DNA of 53,596 nucleotides, taken from Oligoflexia bacterium. Lineage in GTDB: Bacteria > Bdellovibrionota > UBA1018. Under the pieces are notes generated by a model. It did not search any database. It had not been told where the DNA came from and saw only the letters and a list, made by a program, of their open reading frames with translations. Location: positions 1-53,596 of the forward strand of contig CAITVN010000131.1 in assembly GCA_903895855.1 (NCBI GenBank), read 5' to 3'. A program made the translations under genes and the position numbers. Of the stretch, positions 17,449 through 27,204 are shown piece by piece. The first letter of the stretch is position 1, and each line of letters begins with the position of its first letter.

Positions 17449-17477
17449 TTGCGAAGCCAAAAAATCGTTTTTAAAAT
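17449..17477 (+). promoter_or_regulatory. Putative promoter of the HNH nuclease gene
   Basis: TTGCGA (17449-17454) and TAAAAT (17472-17477) with a 17-base spacer. Transcription would begin about 12 bases before the ATG at 17496, with no Shine-Dalgarno sequence in the leader. Confidence 0.5.
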
Positions 17478-17495
17478 GCGTGTTATGCAATTCAG

Positions 17496-18542
17496 ATGAA
17501 CCTACTCAATATGACTCCAGAACAGTTAGTCATAAACACTAAACAGATCGCGGTAAAAGAGCGCGAAATCACCGCACAACTCATTAACCATTTGTCTGAA
17601 ATCAATCGACGGCTTTTGTTTTTACAGCTCGGCAATTCGAGCCTGTTTGAGTTCTCAACCAAAGAGCTTGGTCTCAGTGAAGGCGCGGCCTACCGTAGAA
17701 TACAGACAATGAGGCTCGTGACCGAATTACCAGAAGCTAAGAAAGCTTTCGAAGAAGGTTCCTTGTCGCTCAGTAACGCCGCAAGACTTCAAACGTATTT
17801 TCATGCCCAAAAGAAGGCCGGAAAACCAAAAAATCTTGCTGAAAAAAAAGACATCGCAATGAGCGCTCTCAATCAATCGCAATCACAATGTGAAAAGCAA
17901 CTTTCTGAACTGTCGCCAGATCAACCGAGACCAGACCGAGCGCGCGTTGTTTCGTCACAACTCCGAGAATTGAAGTTCACCGTGTCTGAAGAACTTTTTC
18001 AGAAGATCAATCGCCTCAAAGAATTGCTCGCCCATTCGCATCCGGCGGCAACCTACGCAGAGTTGCTAGATTTTCTAGTCAACGGCATGCTCGAAAAACT
18101 CGAAAGATCGAAAGGCCTTCGAAAAAGCTCAATAGTACCCGCCTCGATTGCGATAAAACTGCCCAACAAGCCAGAAATCGCTTCATCGGGTGGCGAAATT
18201 CATGACCAAAACTCTTCGAATTGCACCGCTAAGAAAGTGCACCCTGTGTGGGTTCGCGTGGCATTGCCCAGTCAGATCAAGCGCGAGGTTTGGATTCGTG
18301 CTGACGGCAGATGTGAATACAAGCACAACGGCCGGCGGTGTTCATCGCGATATCGGCTTGAAATCCATCATAGACCGCCCCTGGCACTGGGTGGTTCGAA
18401 CGAGTTGTTTAATTTACAACTCGTCTGCTCACCGCACCACCGACTCGTTGGAATTCAGGTGTTTGGTTCAGAAAAAATGAATCTCTACAAAAAACAAGAT
18501 GCGCTGGAGGCGAAAGCGAGACGTAGCAGTAACTTACGGTGA
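17496..18542 (+). CDS. HNH endonuclease domain protein
   Basis: A 348-residue protein. The N-terminal two thirds is helical and resembles the DUF222-type region often found before HNH domains. The C-terminal HNH domain (about 265-320) has a cysteine pair (RCEYKHNGRRC) and the ββα-metal core: LEIHHRPPLALGG, an Asn in NELFNLQ, and CSPHHRL. Such proteins occur in many copies in some predatory and soil bacteria. Its target is not evident: no phage, homing or restriction gene lies next to it. Confidence 0.85.
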   Translation: MNLLNMTPEQLVINTKQIAVKEREITAQLINHLSEINRRLLFLQLGNSSLFEFSTKELGLSEGAAYRRIQTMRLVTELPEAKKAFEEGSLSLSNAARLQTYFHAQKKAGKPKNLAEKKDIAMSALNQSQSQCEKQLSELSPDQPRPDRARVVSSQLRELKFTVSEELFQKINRLKELLAHSHPAATYAELLDFLVNGMLEKLERSKGLRKSSIVPASIAIKLPNKPEIASSGGEIHDQNSSNCTAKKVHPVWVRVALPSQIKREVWIRADGRCEYKHNGRRCSSRYRLEIHHRPPLALGGSNELFNLQLVCSPHHRLVGIQVFGSEKMNLYKKQDALEAKARRSSNLR

Positions 18543-18653
18543 ACTTAAAAATAAGCGAGCACGCTGTCACAAAGGTCATTTTCATACGTGCACTGCGGTT
18601 TTAGCCGAAATGATTGACGGATTGAGACTGACTGTTCGTACTCCATAAACTCC

Positions 18654-19916
18654 TCAAGAATTGCCATCACCATCGGGACCACCAGAGTCTGCCGAAGGAT
18701 CGCCTGTGCCATCACCGCCCTCGCTCGAATCATCGGGAGTCTCACCGTCAACGCCAAGCTTTTTGAGGCGATATCGTATTGAACGAAACGTGATGCCTAA
18801 CATTTCAGCGGCGCGCTTGCGAACTCCGCCTGATTGCTGAAGAGCTGCATTCAAATACACTCGCTCAACATCACCTAAAATCTGATCGAGATTGATCTGA
18901 CCTTTTGAAAAATCGGGTGCTGGCAGCGTGATCGTGCCCACCACCATATTCGGCCCACTCGTCGTTGAGCGACAGGTACTGGGCCCCGTGAAATCACCCA
19001 TCGAACCGCCGCTGGCTCCACCCGCCGCATCACCCGCAGAACCAGTGGCGCCGCTTGAAGCGTGATCGCCGCCGCCTGCAGAGCCACCCGCACTCGGTGT
19101 TCCTGACGTATTCGTTCGACCCAGCAAACCACGAGCGAGTTTAGACTGATAATTTTCGATCATCGAATGCGGCAAAGAACTTAAAGAAATTTTCGTACCC
19201 GGCTCTAACGTGACCGCACGCTCTAAAAGATTTTCAAGCTCTCTCACATTACCCGGCCAAGTCCACGCTTCGATGGCTGCCATGGCATCAGCGTCAAACT
19301 CAGTAATCGGCACCGCTGTGCGCGCCGCGAATTTTTTGAGAAACACATTCGCTAACATGCGAACGTCTTCGCCGCGCTCGCGCAGTGGCGGCGTACGAAT
19401 CAAAATCACATTCAGACGGTAATAAAGGTCTTCACGAAACGTACCTTTTGCGACGGCTTGCTCAAGATTTCGATTGGTCGCCGCAATGATGCGAATTTCG
19501 ACCTTAGTATCGTCGTTAGCCCCGATTCTTCGAAAACTTCGCTCTTGAATCGCGCGCAGCAACTTCACTTGCATCGAAAGCGGCAATTCACCGACTTCGT
19601 CGAGAAATAGCGTGCCGGTGTGGGCAACTTCAAATAAACCCTGTTTGTCGTTCACAGCCCCAGTAAAACTGCCTTTTTTGTGACCGAACATTTCACTTTC
19701 AATCAAAGTTTCTGGTATCGCGCCGCAATTGACCGGCACAAAGGGCCGCCCCTTCAAGGGGCTAGAATCGTGAATCATGCGAGCAACGAGTTCTTTACCT
19801 GTGCCGCTTTCACCAATGATCAAGACATTGGTTCGGGTCACTGCGACCTTGTGAATCAAATCAATCATCTTTTTTACGACAGGTGACTGACCTAAGATGT
19901 CGCGTTTATTACTCAC
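18654..19916 (-). CDS. Sigma-54 activator, PilR-like, without receiver domain
   Basis: A 420-residue bacterial enhancer-binding protein. It begins almost directly with the AAA+ domain: Walker A GESGTGKE (about 35-42), GSFTGA (82-87, in place of the common GAFTGA), and Walker B LFLDEV. A Fis-type helix-turn-helix lies at about 355-390. Between them is a long Gly/Ser/Ala linker (about 270-320), and the tail is acidic and Gly/Ser rich. There is no N-terminal receiver, so it cannot be switched by phosphorylation in the PilS/PilR way. Its start overlaps the pilC stop by four bases. Position after pilB-T-C suggests it replaces PilR as regulator of pilin genes. Confidence 0.88.
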   Translation of the reverse strand: MSNKRDILGQSPVVKKMIDLIHKVAVTRTNVLIIGESGTGKELVARMIHDSSPLKGRPFVPVNCGAIPETLIESEMFGHKKGSFTGAVNDKQGLFEVAHTGTLFLDEVGELPLSMQVKLLRAIQERSFRRIGANDDTKVEIRIIAATNRNLEQAVAKGTFREDLYYRLNVILIRTPPLRERGEDVRMLANVFLKKFAARTAVPITEFDADAMAAIEAWTWPGNVRELENLLERAVTLEPGTKISLSSLPHSMIENYQSKLARGLLGRTNTSGTPSAGGSAGGGDHASSGATGSAGDAAGGASGGSMGDFTGPSTCRSTTSGPNMVVGTITLPAPDFSKGQINLDQILGDVERVYLNAALQQSGGVRKRAAEMLGITFRSIRYRLKKLGVDGETPDDSSEGGDGTGDPSADSGGPDGDGNS

Positions 19917-21127
19917 TCTCCGCCTCCCGCCATTTTGAAAATGGGCAAATACATTGCGATCATGAGACCGCCCACTGCTCCACCCAAAAACACGAGAATG
20001 AACGGCTCAATCAATTTAGTGAGGCCTCCTACCAACACCTCAACCTCTTCTTCGTAGAAATCAGCAACTTTCTCTAGCATTTTATCAAGCGCACCGGTGT
20101 TTTCACCGACCGCAATCATCTGCACGGCCATTCGCGGAAACACTCCCGTTCGCTCAACCACCAATGCCAATGGCTTACCCGCTTCAACTTCTGCCCGAAT
20201 CGTGCCGACTGCTTGTTCAATCACCGCATTATCGATCGTCATTTTGCAGATGTCGATCGCATCGATGAGGTTAACACCTGAAGCCAACAAAGTCTGCAAA
20301 GTTCGAGCAAATCGTGCCGTACCGCCTTTTTGCAAAATAGCTCCGAAAAGTGGAGCCTTAAATAGCGCGCGATCACGAAAAGTTCGGCCTTCTTCAGAAG
20401 AAAGGTATTGAAAGGCCAGGTAGCAAACAATGGCGGTGCCGGGCACAATAAAGAGAATGTTATTGACCATGAAGTGCGACAGGTTGATCACAAACGCAGT
20501 CGGTGCAGGCAATTCTTGGCCACTACCTTTCAAAAGTTCTTCAAATTTTGGAATCACAAAGATCAACATGAGGGCAATGACGCCAATACCGACAGTCACC
20601 ACTCCGGCTGGATAAATCATCGCACTTTGAAGCAATTTTTTCAGACGATTGGCGTCTTCAAGGTAACGAGACAGGCGTTTCAACATGCCATCCATCGCGC
20701 CCGAGGCCTCGCCGGCACGAATGAGTGCGACGTAAATTTTGGGAAACGCTTTGGGGTAAGCCGCGATCGATTCCCAAAAAAACTTACCTGCTGATACGTT
20801 CTCTTTCACCGCTGGCAAAATCGTGCGAAGACCTCCCTCGGCCTGATCGCCCAAAACATCAAGTGCCTGCACGAGCGGAATACCAGCGCTAATCAGCGCG
20901 TGAAGCTGTCTGGTGAAGCCCACCATCTGATCGGTGGTCACCCGAAGGGTACCCCCTTTTAAGAATGACCCCATGTCGCGATTCATCGCCGAAACGCCAG
21001 TGATTTTGGTGGGCCGAATGCCATTGCCACGCAGACTCATTCGAAGCTGCCCTTCGTCGGCTGCATCGAGTTTGCCTGAAACTTTTTTTCCTGCTTTGTC
21101 TACGCCCTCATAACTGTACTCAGCCAT
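19913..21127 (-). CDS. pilC: Type IV pilus inner-membrane platform protein PilC
   Basis: A 404-residue protein with two tandem type II secretion F domains and about three transmembrane segments (about 170-195, 220-245 and 375-400). It is the inner-membrane platform through which the PilB and PilT motors drive pilin insertion and removal. A Shine-Dalgarno GGAGA lies nine bases upstream of the ATG. It sits 51 bases after pilT and overlaps the regulator gene by four bases. Length and domain order fit the family. Confidence 0.95.
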   Translation of the reverse strand: MAEYSYEGVDKAGKKVSGKLDAADEGQLRMSLRGNGIRPTKITGVSAMNRDMGSFLKGGTLRVTTDQMVGFTRQLHALISAGIPLVQALDVLGDQAEGGLRTILPAVKENVSAGKFFWESIAAYPKAFPKIYVALIRAGEASGAMDGMLKRLSRYLEDANRLKKLLQSAMIYPAGVVTVGIGVIALMLIFVIPKFEELLKGSGQELPAPTAFVINLSHFMVNNILFIVPGTAIVCYLAFQYLSSEEGRTFRDRALFKAPLFGAILQKGGTARFARTLQTLLASGVNLIDAIDICKMTIDNAVIEQAVGTIRAEVEAGKPLALVVERTGVFPRMAVQMIAVGENTGALDKMLEKVADFYEEEVEVLVGGLTKLIEPFILVFLGGAVGGLMIAMYLPIFKMAGGGE

Positions 21128-21178
21128 TTTAACATTTCTCCGCTAGGCAATTTCTCTCAAAATTAACCACTTTTCGAC

Positions 21179-22261
21179 CTATTTTCGATCGGGTACTGCC
21201 GCCACTTGCTTATGCAATTCTTCAGGGCTCGGGCTCACTTCAAGGGCATCGGCTTTTGACAGAGCCCCCATCTTCACGAGCCCAAGTAAACTTTGATTCA
21301 TCGTGATCATGCCTGTTTCGCCCTGCCCGGCTTGCATCATCGAATAGATCTGATGAATTTTGTCTTCGCGAATCAAATTTCGAATACCCATCGTCGGTAT
21401 CATGATTTCACAAGCCATGGCTCGTCCGCCGCCATTTGATTTCGGTATCAACTGCTGTGAGCAAATGGCCTGAAGCGTGAACGAGAGAACCTGGCGAATC
21501 TGGGCCTGCTGATGAGCCGGAAACGAATTGATGATTCGATTAATTGACTGCACAGCCCCGTTCGTGTGCAAAGTACCAAAAACCAAGTGACCTGTCTCGG
21601 CCATGGTGAGAGCCATCTCTATGGTCTCGGCGTCACGAAGCTCTCCGACCAAGACAAAATCAGGATCTTGCCGCAGAATTCTGCGCAGTGCTGCACTAAA
21701 TGACTTGGTGTCGGTACCGACTTCTCGTTGATTTACAATGCAGTTCTTGTGCTGATGAATGAACTCAATCGGGTCTTCAACCGTCATCAAGTGCCCAAAC
21801 TCTTCACGGTTGAGCACATCGAGCAAAGAAGCCAATGTCGTCGTCTTACCGCTACCCGTTGGGCCCGTCACCAGAATCAAACCATTGGGGCGTTTGACCA
21901 CTTGGCGCAGAATTTTTGGCAATCCGAGCGCATCAAAATCTGGAATCGTGAGCGGAATTCTTCTGAACACACCCGCTACTGAGTTTTTCTGGTAAAGTAA
22001 ATTACCTCGAAAGCGCGCAACGTCTTTGATGCCGAACGAAAAATCGATTTCGAGATCTTGCTCGAATTCGGCCTTCTGTGAATCAGTGAGTACTGAGTAG
22101 CAAAGTTCTTTGGTATCAGGCGCCGAGAGAGCGTCGGCCTTGATTTTAACCATCTTACCCTGAATGCGAAACTCGGGTGGCACTCCAGTAGTGATGTGCA
22201 AGTCTGAGGCATCTTGATCAACCATTGCTTTCAGTAACGCTGGTAAACTGACTTTTGCCAT
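21179..22261 (-). CDS. pilT: Type IV pilus retraction ATPase PilT
   Basis: A 360-residue hexameric ATPase that powers pilus retraction and twitching. The N-terminal PAS-like domain is followed by Walker A GPTGSGKT (123-130), an Asp box VEDPIEF, Walker B VLVGELRD (193-200) and the His box AETGHLVFGTLHT (211-223). The C-terminus lacks the zinc cysteines of PilB, as expected for PilT. A GGAGG sequence precedes the start. It is six bases from the pilB stop, so the two motors are expressed together. Confidence 0.96.
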   Translation of the reverse strand: MAKVSLPALLKAMVDQDASDLHITTGVPPEFRIQGKMVKIKADALSAPDTKELCYSVLTDSQKAEFEQDLEIDFSFGIKDVARFRGNLLYQKNSVAGVFRRIPLTIPDFDALGLPKILRQVVKRPNGLILVTGPTGSGKTTTLASLLDVLNREEFGHLMTVEDPIEFIHQHKNCIVNQREVGTDTKSFSAALRRILRQDPDFVLVGELRDAETIEMALTMAETGHLVFGTLHTNGAVQSINRIINSFPAHQQAQIRQVLSFTLQAICSQQLIPKSNGGGRAMACEIMIPTMGIRNLIREDKIHQIYSMMQAGQGETGMITMNQSLLGLVKMGALSKADALEVSPSPEELHKQVAAVPDRK

Positions 22262-22267
22262 AACCGC

Positions 22268-23980
22268 TTAACCCTCCATGGTTGATGCTAATGCTTCTTC
22301 TAACGTTGTTTTACCTTCGGCCACCTTAGTGAGCGCTGCCATTCTCAAAGTCTTCATGCCTTCTTTGACTGCTTGCCGCTTGAGATCGATGACGCTGTTG
22401 CCTGCTAAGACCATTTCTTTAAGCGCCGTCGAAAACTCAAGTACCTCATATATGGCAATTCGCCCCTTGTACCCCGTACCACCACAAACCGAACAGCCCT
22501 TGCCATGATAAGCCTTGAGTTGAGCGGCAACTTCGGGTGAAAAACCAAGCTGAATGAAGCGTTCTTTCGGCACTGCCTGCTCAACTCGGCACTTCGAACA
22601 AATGGTTCGAAGCAGACGCTGGGCCACAATGGTATTGAGCGATGCCACCACAAGAAAAGGCTCTAAGCCCATGTTCATCAAACGGGTGATCGTACTCACT
22701 GCATCGTTGGTGTGCAAAGTTGAAAGCACCATGTGACCCGTCAATGCGGCTTGAACAGCCACTTCGGCAGTTTCGTAATCTCGAATCTCACCGACGAGAA
22801 TAATATCAGGATCTTGGCGCAAGAGTGCGCGAAGCACAGCCGCAAATGTGAGCCCAATCTCTTTTTGCACTTGAACTTGATTAATGCCTTCGAGATTATA
22901 CTCTACCGGATCTTCAGCAGTCGAAAGGTTGTCAGCCATCTTATTCAGTTCTGCCAACGCAGAATACAGGGTCGTCGTTTTGCCGCTACCAGTGGGCCCA
23001 GTCACCAGAACCATGCCGTTAGGTAAGTTAATGCCCTTCTTGAAAACGTCGAGCTGCTTTTGCTCAAAGCCAAGCTTGGTCAAATCAAGCTGCAAGTTGC
23101 CTTTGCTCAGCATACGAAGCACGATTTTTTCACCAAAGAGCGTGGGCATCGAGTTCACACGAAAATCGATATCAGTGCCGCCCACTCGAAGTTTGATGCG
23201 ACCATCTTGCGGAACCCGCGACTCAGCGATATCCATTCGCGACATGATCTTAAATCGGGCTACCACAGCGCGCTTCATTTCAATCGGCACTTGGGTCATC
23301 TCTAATAGCACACCGTCGATTCGCATGCGTACGCGAAATCGTTTTTCGTAAGGCTCAACGTGAATATCGCTGGCCATGCGCCGAATGCCTTCTTGCAAAA
23401 TGCCATTCACCAAGGTGATGACTGGCGCATCTTGTTCACTCGCACCCGAGTCAATGTCGTGCACCTGCACCACTTCAAAGCCACTAGATGCAGAAGGCTG
23501 ATCTTCACCCGCTTTGTTGCTTTCTTTTCGGTAAGAATCAATCGCCGAACCAATACCAATCGTGCCGTAATGTTTTGAAAAGGCTTCTTCCCAGGCACTG
23601 AGCGGCGTGAGTACTGCTTCAACATTTTGTCGGGTTCGAAACTTGAGGTCTTCGAGTCCGGCTAAATTCGTGGGGTCACTCACCGCCACCACCATCGTAC
23701 CCTTGGCACTTTGAATCGGTATGGCACCCGCTTTTCGCGCCAACTCTTGCGGCACCAGTTTAATCACTTCGGGACTAATTTCAAATTTTGCCAGATTCAC
23801 GCTAGGCATTCCGAATTTCTGCCCCAGAAATTGCATCAGACGATTTTCAGCAAGAATCTTTTGTTCAATTAAATATTTAACATGACTTTTACCTGACTTA
23901 AAAGCGGCCGCCGACTCAGCGTGCTGTTGAGGCGTAATGATTCGCTCTTTTAGTAATAAATCAGCCAACGTACGAGACAT
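22268..23980 (-). CDS. pilB: Type IV pilus assembly ATPase PilB
   Basis: A 570-residue extension motor. It has the N-terminal MshEN-type domain (about 1-140), Walker A GPTGSGKT (328-335), Walker B ILVGEIRD and His box LTGHMVLSTLHT. The tetracysteine zinc motif (CSKC about 40 residues before CSVCGG) distinguishes it from PilT. It is the first gene of the leftward pilB-T-C-regulator operon. Upstream, a TTGACA on the minus strand (24045-24040) could be its -35 box, but the -10 is weak. It ends six bases before pilT begins. Confidence 0.96.
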   Translation of the reverse strand: MSRTLADLLLKERIITPQQHAESAAAFKSGKSHVKYLIEQKILAENRLMQFLGQKFGMPSVNLAKFEISPEVIKLVPQELARKAGAIPIQSAKGTMVVAVSDPTNLAGLEDLKFRTRQNVEAVLTPLSAWEEAFSKHYGTIGIGSAIDSYRKESNKAGEDQPSASSGFEVVQVHDIDSGASEQDAPVITLVNGILQEGIRRMASDIHVEPYEKRFRVRMRIDGVLLEMTQVPIEMKRAVVARFKIMSRMDIAESRVPQDGRIKLRVGGTDIDFRVNSMPTLFGEKIVLRMLSKGNLQLDLTKLGFEQKQLDVFKKGINLPNGMVLVTGPTGSGKTTTLYSALAELNKMADNLSTAEDPVEYNLEGINQVQVQKEIGLTFAAVLRALLRQDPDIILVGEIRDYETAEVAVQAALTGHMVLSTLHTNDAVSTITRLMNMGLEPFLVVASLNTIVAQRLLRTICSKCRVEQAVPKERFIQLGFSPEVAAQLKAYHGKGCSVCGGTGYKGRIAIYEVLEFSTALKEMVLAGNSVIDLKRQAVKEGMKTLRMAALTKVAEGKTTLEEALASTMEG

Positions 23981-24041
23981 AGTTTGTTTTTATGAATTCT
24001 TAAACTCCCATTAGATAGTCTCAGGGGAGTGACATTTATTG

Positions 24042-24995
24042 TCAACTGGCAAGAACTTGTCGTGCGTGCTCGATGTCTCGTTCGATTTGAGAGGTCAATG
24101 CTTTGACGGAATCAAATTTCTGTTCGCCGCGTAGGCGTTTTACAAATCTGAGTTTTAGCCGAGTTCCGTAGAGGTCAATCGTTTGATCGATCAAATGAGC
24201 TTCGACTTGTACTAAAGAAACCCCACTTGGGTGAGTCGCCTTAAAGGTAGGTCTGACTCCAATATTGGCTACACTAGGATACGACCACATTGAGCTGCCC
24301 TCACCGGCATCAACCCAGGCCGCATAGACCCCATACGGAAGCATCAACTTAGGATCACATTCAAGGTTAGCGGTCGGAAAACCAAGGGTTCTACCTCGCC
24401 CATCACCCTTGACTACAATTCCAGAATAGGCGAAATGACGGCCCAGAAGAGTGCTCGCCGGTTCAATTTCTCCTGAAAGCAAAAGCTGCCGCACCCGCGA
24501 ACTTGAGACCACGCCGTGCTCGAGGCGAAACGGTTGAACGACCGTCAAATCGATTTGATTTTCTTCACAGAGTTTTTGTAACAACTCGAGGTGCCCCTCT
24601 CGCCCGCGCCCAAAGCCAAAATCATACCCCACGGTAATTGCCGCCGCATTCAAACGAGTCACTAGGTAGTCGCGAATAAACTCGGCCGGATCAATAGTCG
24701 AAAACTCTCTGCTAAAAGGCTCTTCGATCACAACATCAAGACCTAAAGAACTGAGTATCGCCAGCTTTTCATCGTAGGTCGTTAAAAGGTCAATGCCATG
24801 GTCAGGCTTTAAGGCTAAACGCGGGTGAGGCCGAAACGTGTAGGCAACTGAAACTCCGCCAATGCCTTTTGCCTTAGCTACGGTCTTTTTCAAGATTTCT
24901 TGGTGGCCGATGTGCACACCGTCGAAGTTTCCGATCGTAACGACAGAGTTTCTTATGGCTTCAACACATTTCGAAATACCCGAATAATGTTTCAT
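24042..24995 (-). CDS. ribF: Bifunctional riboflavin kinase / FAD synthetase RibF
   Basis: A 317-residue cytosolic enzyme that converts riboflavin to FMN and FMN to FAD. The N-terminal adenylyltransferase domain carries GNFDGVHIGHQEIL (about 22-35) and SSSRVRQLL (about 164-172). The C-terminal riboflavin kinase domain has GFPTANL (about 204-210) and GVYAAWV. Length and domain order are standard. Its start overlaps the stop of the CxxCxxCC gene by four bases, so the two are coupled. Confidence 0.95.
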   Translation of the reverse strand: MKHYSGISKCVEAIRNSVVTIGNFDGVHIGHQEILKKTVAKAKGIGGVSVAYTFRPHPRLALKPDHGIDLLTTYDEKLAILSSLGLDVVIEEPFSREFSTIDPAEFIRDYLVTRLNAAAITVGYDFGFGRGREGHLELLQKLCEENQIDLTVVQPFRLEHGVVSSSRVRQLLLSGEIEPASTLLGRHFAYSGIVVKGDGRGRTLGFPTANLECDPKLMLPYGVYAAWVDAGEGSSMWSYPSVANIGVRPTFKATHPSGVSLVQVEAHLIDQTIDLYGTRLKLRFVKRLRGEQKFDSVKALTSQIERDIEHARQVLAS

Positions 24996-25384
24996 TTGAA
25001 GGTAAATCCACAGTTTTCGACTTCTGAATCAATCTTATCAAACGGATACACATGGCAATTGGCAGGTCGCAGGTCACCGTAAATTCGACAATAGGGCAAA
25101 TTTTGACCGTCACGCCCTAAGAACGGGCAGCGATAAATGAGCTGACAGCAGCTACCGCACCGGTGACAGTCTCCCTGACGCGTCTCAGCGACCGACTTCT
25201 GAATGTAATCTTTGCGAAAAACGCCGAAAAAACCGCGTCGCATGCGCCGCAAGAGTTGTCCAAAAAATCCCTTTTTAGTGACCGCCGATAGATACCAAGC
25301 GCCGAGGTTCAAAGTTACCGTCCGATTCTCAACCGTTTTGTTGTCGCCTTTTTCTTGTTTGAGGATTATGCCTGCTTTTGTCAA
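24992..25384 (-). CDS. Small CxxCxxCC-family protein (YkgJ-like, metal-binding)
   Basis: A 130-residue protein with the CHRCGSCC motif, then CPFL, YCRIYGDLRP and NCHVYPF, typical of the zinc/iron-chelating CxxCxxCC family, whose biochemical role is unsettled. The only in-frame start before the upstream stop codon is TTG at 25384; an ATG at 25243 would remove 47 residues that look conserved in style (NLGAWYLSAVTKKGF). With the TTG start, the gene begins only two bases from the proposed GTG start of the divergent kinase, so the two promoters must lie inside the opposite genes or one start is wrong. Confidence 0.75.
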   Translation of the reverse strand: MTKAGIILKQEKGDNKTVENRTVTLNLGAWYLSAVTKKGFFGQLLRRMRRGFFGVFRKDYIQKSVAETRQGDCHRCGSCCQLIYRCPFLGRDGQNLPYCRIYGDLRPANCHVYPFDKIDSEVENCGFTFK

Positions 25385-27201
25385 CCGTGAAAATCACTGC
25401 CCTTTTAATTCGCATCCTTATTTGCTTTATTTTTTCTCTTATCCCCTTAAGAGACTTCGAGAATGACATCTACTCGGCAAGACTATGGGCGAGAGGCCAC
25501 TCAAGCGTCGAGCAAAATATCATCATTCTGACGCTCGACAATGAAGATTTTCAAGCGCTGAAACCCCAAAGGCCTAAAGACCGACTCGAAAGCCTTAGGA
25601 ATCTCTATTTCTGGGATGAAACGCTCTGGGGCCAAGCACTCAAAACCTTGAATGATCTTAACCCAGACTTAGTGCTCTTTACCTGGCACGTTCCTGAAGG
25701 GGTAGTCGAACTGTTGTCTCGTAACAACCGAGAGCTCTTGCCGACTCAGTCACCGATTATTTGGAGCTCACAGTTTGACTCAGACGGAAAATACTTTGCT
25801 CCCCACGATGACCTTGTCGCCAATTCTCGAGGCTACGGCTTCAACAACCTCTTTGCAGATTCAGACGGCGTCGTGAGACGCGGGATTTTGACCCAAGACG
25901 GGCAGAACTCAATCATTGCGACCACCACAGCCCAACTGAAGCTGAAACAGTCGGCAAAACAGAATCCTGACCAGACCTACTTGATCAATTACGCGGGCGG
26001 TGCAAACGCCTTCACGACTTGCCGGTTATTCAAAGTTCTCGCCCATTCGGCTTCGCCTGAATGCTCTGACCTCAAAGGTAAAATTTTACTACTCGCTCGC
26101 GACGCGGTCGCTCCATTTGAGCCGCTTTTTAGAACACCCCTAGGAAGAATGAGCCGAGCCGAAATTCTCGCCAATCAGATTCACACGCTCACCTACAACC
26201 ACCGTATCTTGAGAACCCCATTTTGGATCGAATCGGTTTTGGCCCTGATCTTTATCATCGCAACTGCCTACACGATCATTTATTTTCCGATTGTTTCAAG
26301 TGCCCTCATCGTCGTTGGAGTTGGCCTTTTTTTGGTGATCGTTTCATTTCAAATCATTTTTCAACTTTTTAGCGTCTACATCATGGCAACGCCGATGGCT
26401 TTGGCGGTACTCGCTGCCTACCTTGTTTTCACCGGCTACCGGTTGGCGGTTCAAGAAAACACGCAGTGGCGCTCGGTGAAACAAGCTCAATACTTGCGCG
26501 AACTCGATCAGATGAAATCTAATTTCTTATCGCTCGTCAGTCATGACCTGAAAACGCCTATTGCGAAAATTCAAGCTGTGGTTGAACGCCTGCGTCGCGA
26601 GGGAAAATTTCCAGCAGAGGCTCTCGAATCGATTGAGACTTCAAACAATGAATTGAAACATTACATTTCGAGTATTCTTAACTTATCAAGAATCGAATCA
26701 CAGAAAGTGATTCTCAATAAAAAAACTAACGACATCAATCAAGTGGTTCGCACAGTTTTGAGACGCGTTCGCTCACTCAGTCAACAAAAGTCATTAACGG
26801 TTGAAGAAGAGCTCGAACCCATTTTTTCGTTTGAGTTTGATGAAGACCTCATTCGGCAAGTACTCACTAACTTGGTTGATAACGCGATCAAATATAGCCC
26901 AACCAATTCGAAAATCATTGTTCGAACAACTGAAAAAGAAGGGTTTGTTGAGGTCGAGGTTGAAGATTTTGGTCCGGGCATTCCAAAAAACCAGCTACCG
27001 TTCATGTTTAGAAAATTTTCACGCTTCTTGAGGCCCATGAAAGAACACGTTAAAGGGACTGGCCTAGGGCTCTTTCTCTCAAAGTACTTCATTGAACTTC
27101 ATGGCGGTACTATTCGGGTTCAAAGCATTGAAGGACAAGGAACCACGTTTTCTTTTTCTATTCCATTGCGAGGAGCAGAAGGTGATTCTATTCTGTCTTA
27201 G
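25378..27201 (+). CDS. CHASE2-domain sensor histidine kinase
   Basis: A membrane histidine kinase of 607 residues from TTG 25378, or 604 from GTG 25387 (numbering from the TTG). After an N-terminal anchor (about 5-23) comes an extracytoplasmic CHASE2 sensor (about 30-275, with the typical IIILTLDNEDF and RVIL-like segments). Then follow three membrane segments (about 284-355), a HisKA domain with phosphoacceptor H389 in LVSHDLKTP, and a HATPase domain (N box NLVDNAIKY, GPGIP, GTGLGL). The next gene, three bases away, encodes its likely response regulator. Ligands of CHASE2 domains are mostly unknown. Confidence 0.9.
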   Translation: MSTVKITALLIRILICFIFSLIPLRDFENDIYSARLWARGHSSVEQNIIILTLDNEDFQALKPQRPKDRLESLRNLYFWDETLWGQALKTLNDLNPDLVLFTWHVPEGVVELLSRNNRELLPTQSPIIWSSQFDSDGKYFAPHDDLVANSRGYGFNNLFADSDGVVRRGILTQDGQNSIIATTTAQLKLKQSAKQNPDQTYLINYAGGANAFTTCRLFKVLAHSASPECSDLKGKILLLARDAVAPFEPLFRTPLGRMSRAEILANQIHTLTYNHRILRTPFWIESVLALIFIIATAYTIIYFPIVSSALIVVGVGLFLVIVSFQIIFQLFSVYIMATPMALAVLAAYLVFTGYRLAVQENTQWRSVKQAQYLRELDQMKSNFLSLVSHDLKTPIAKIQAVVERLRREGKFPAEALESIETSNNELKHYISSILNLSRIESQKVILNKKTNDINQVVRTVLRRVRSLSQQKSLTVEEELEPIFSFEFDEDLIRQVLTNLVDNAIKYSPTNSKIIVRTTEKEGFVEVEVEDFGPGIPKNQLPFMFRKFSRFLRPMKEHVKGTGLGLFLSKYFIELHGGTIRVQSIEGQGTTFSFSIPLRGAEGDSILS

Positions 27202-27204
27202 GTT

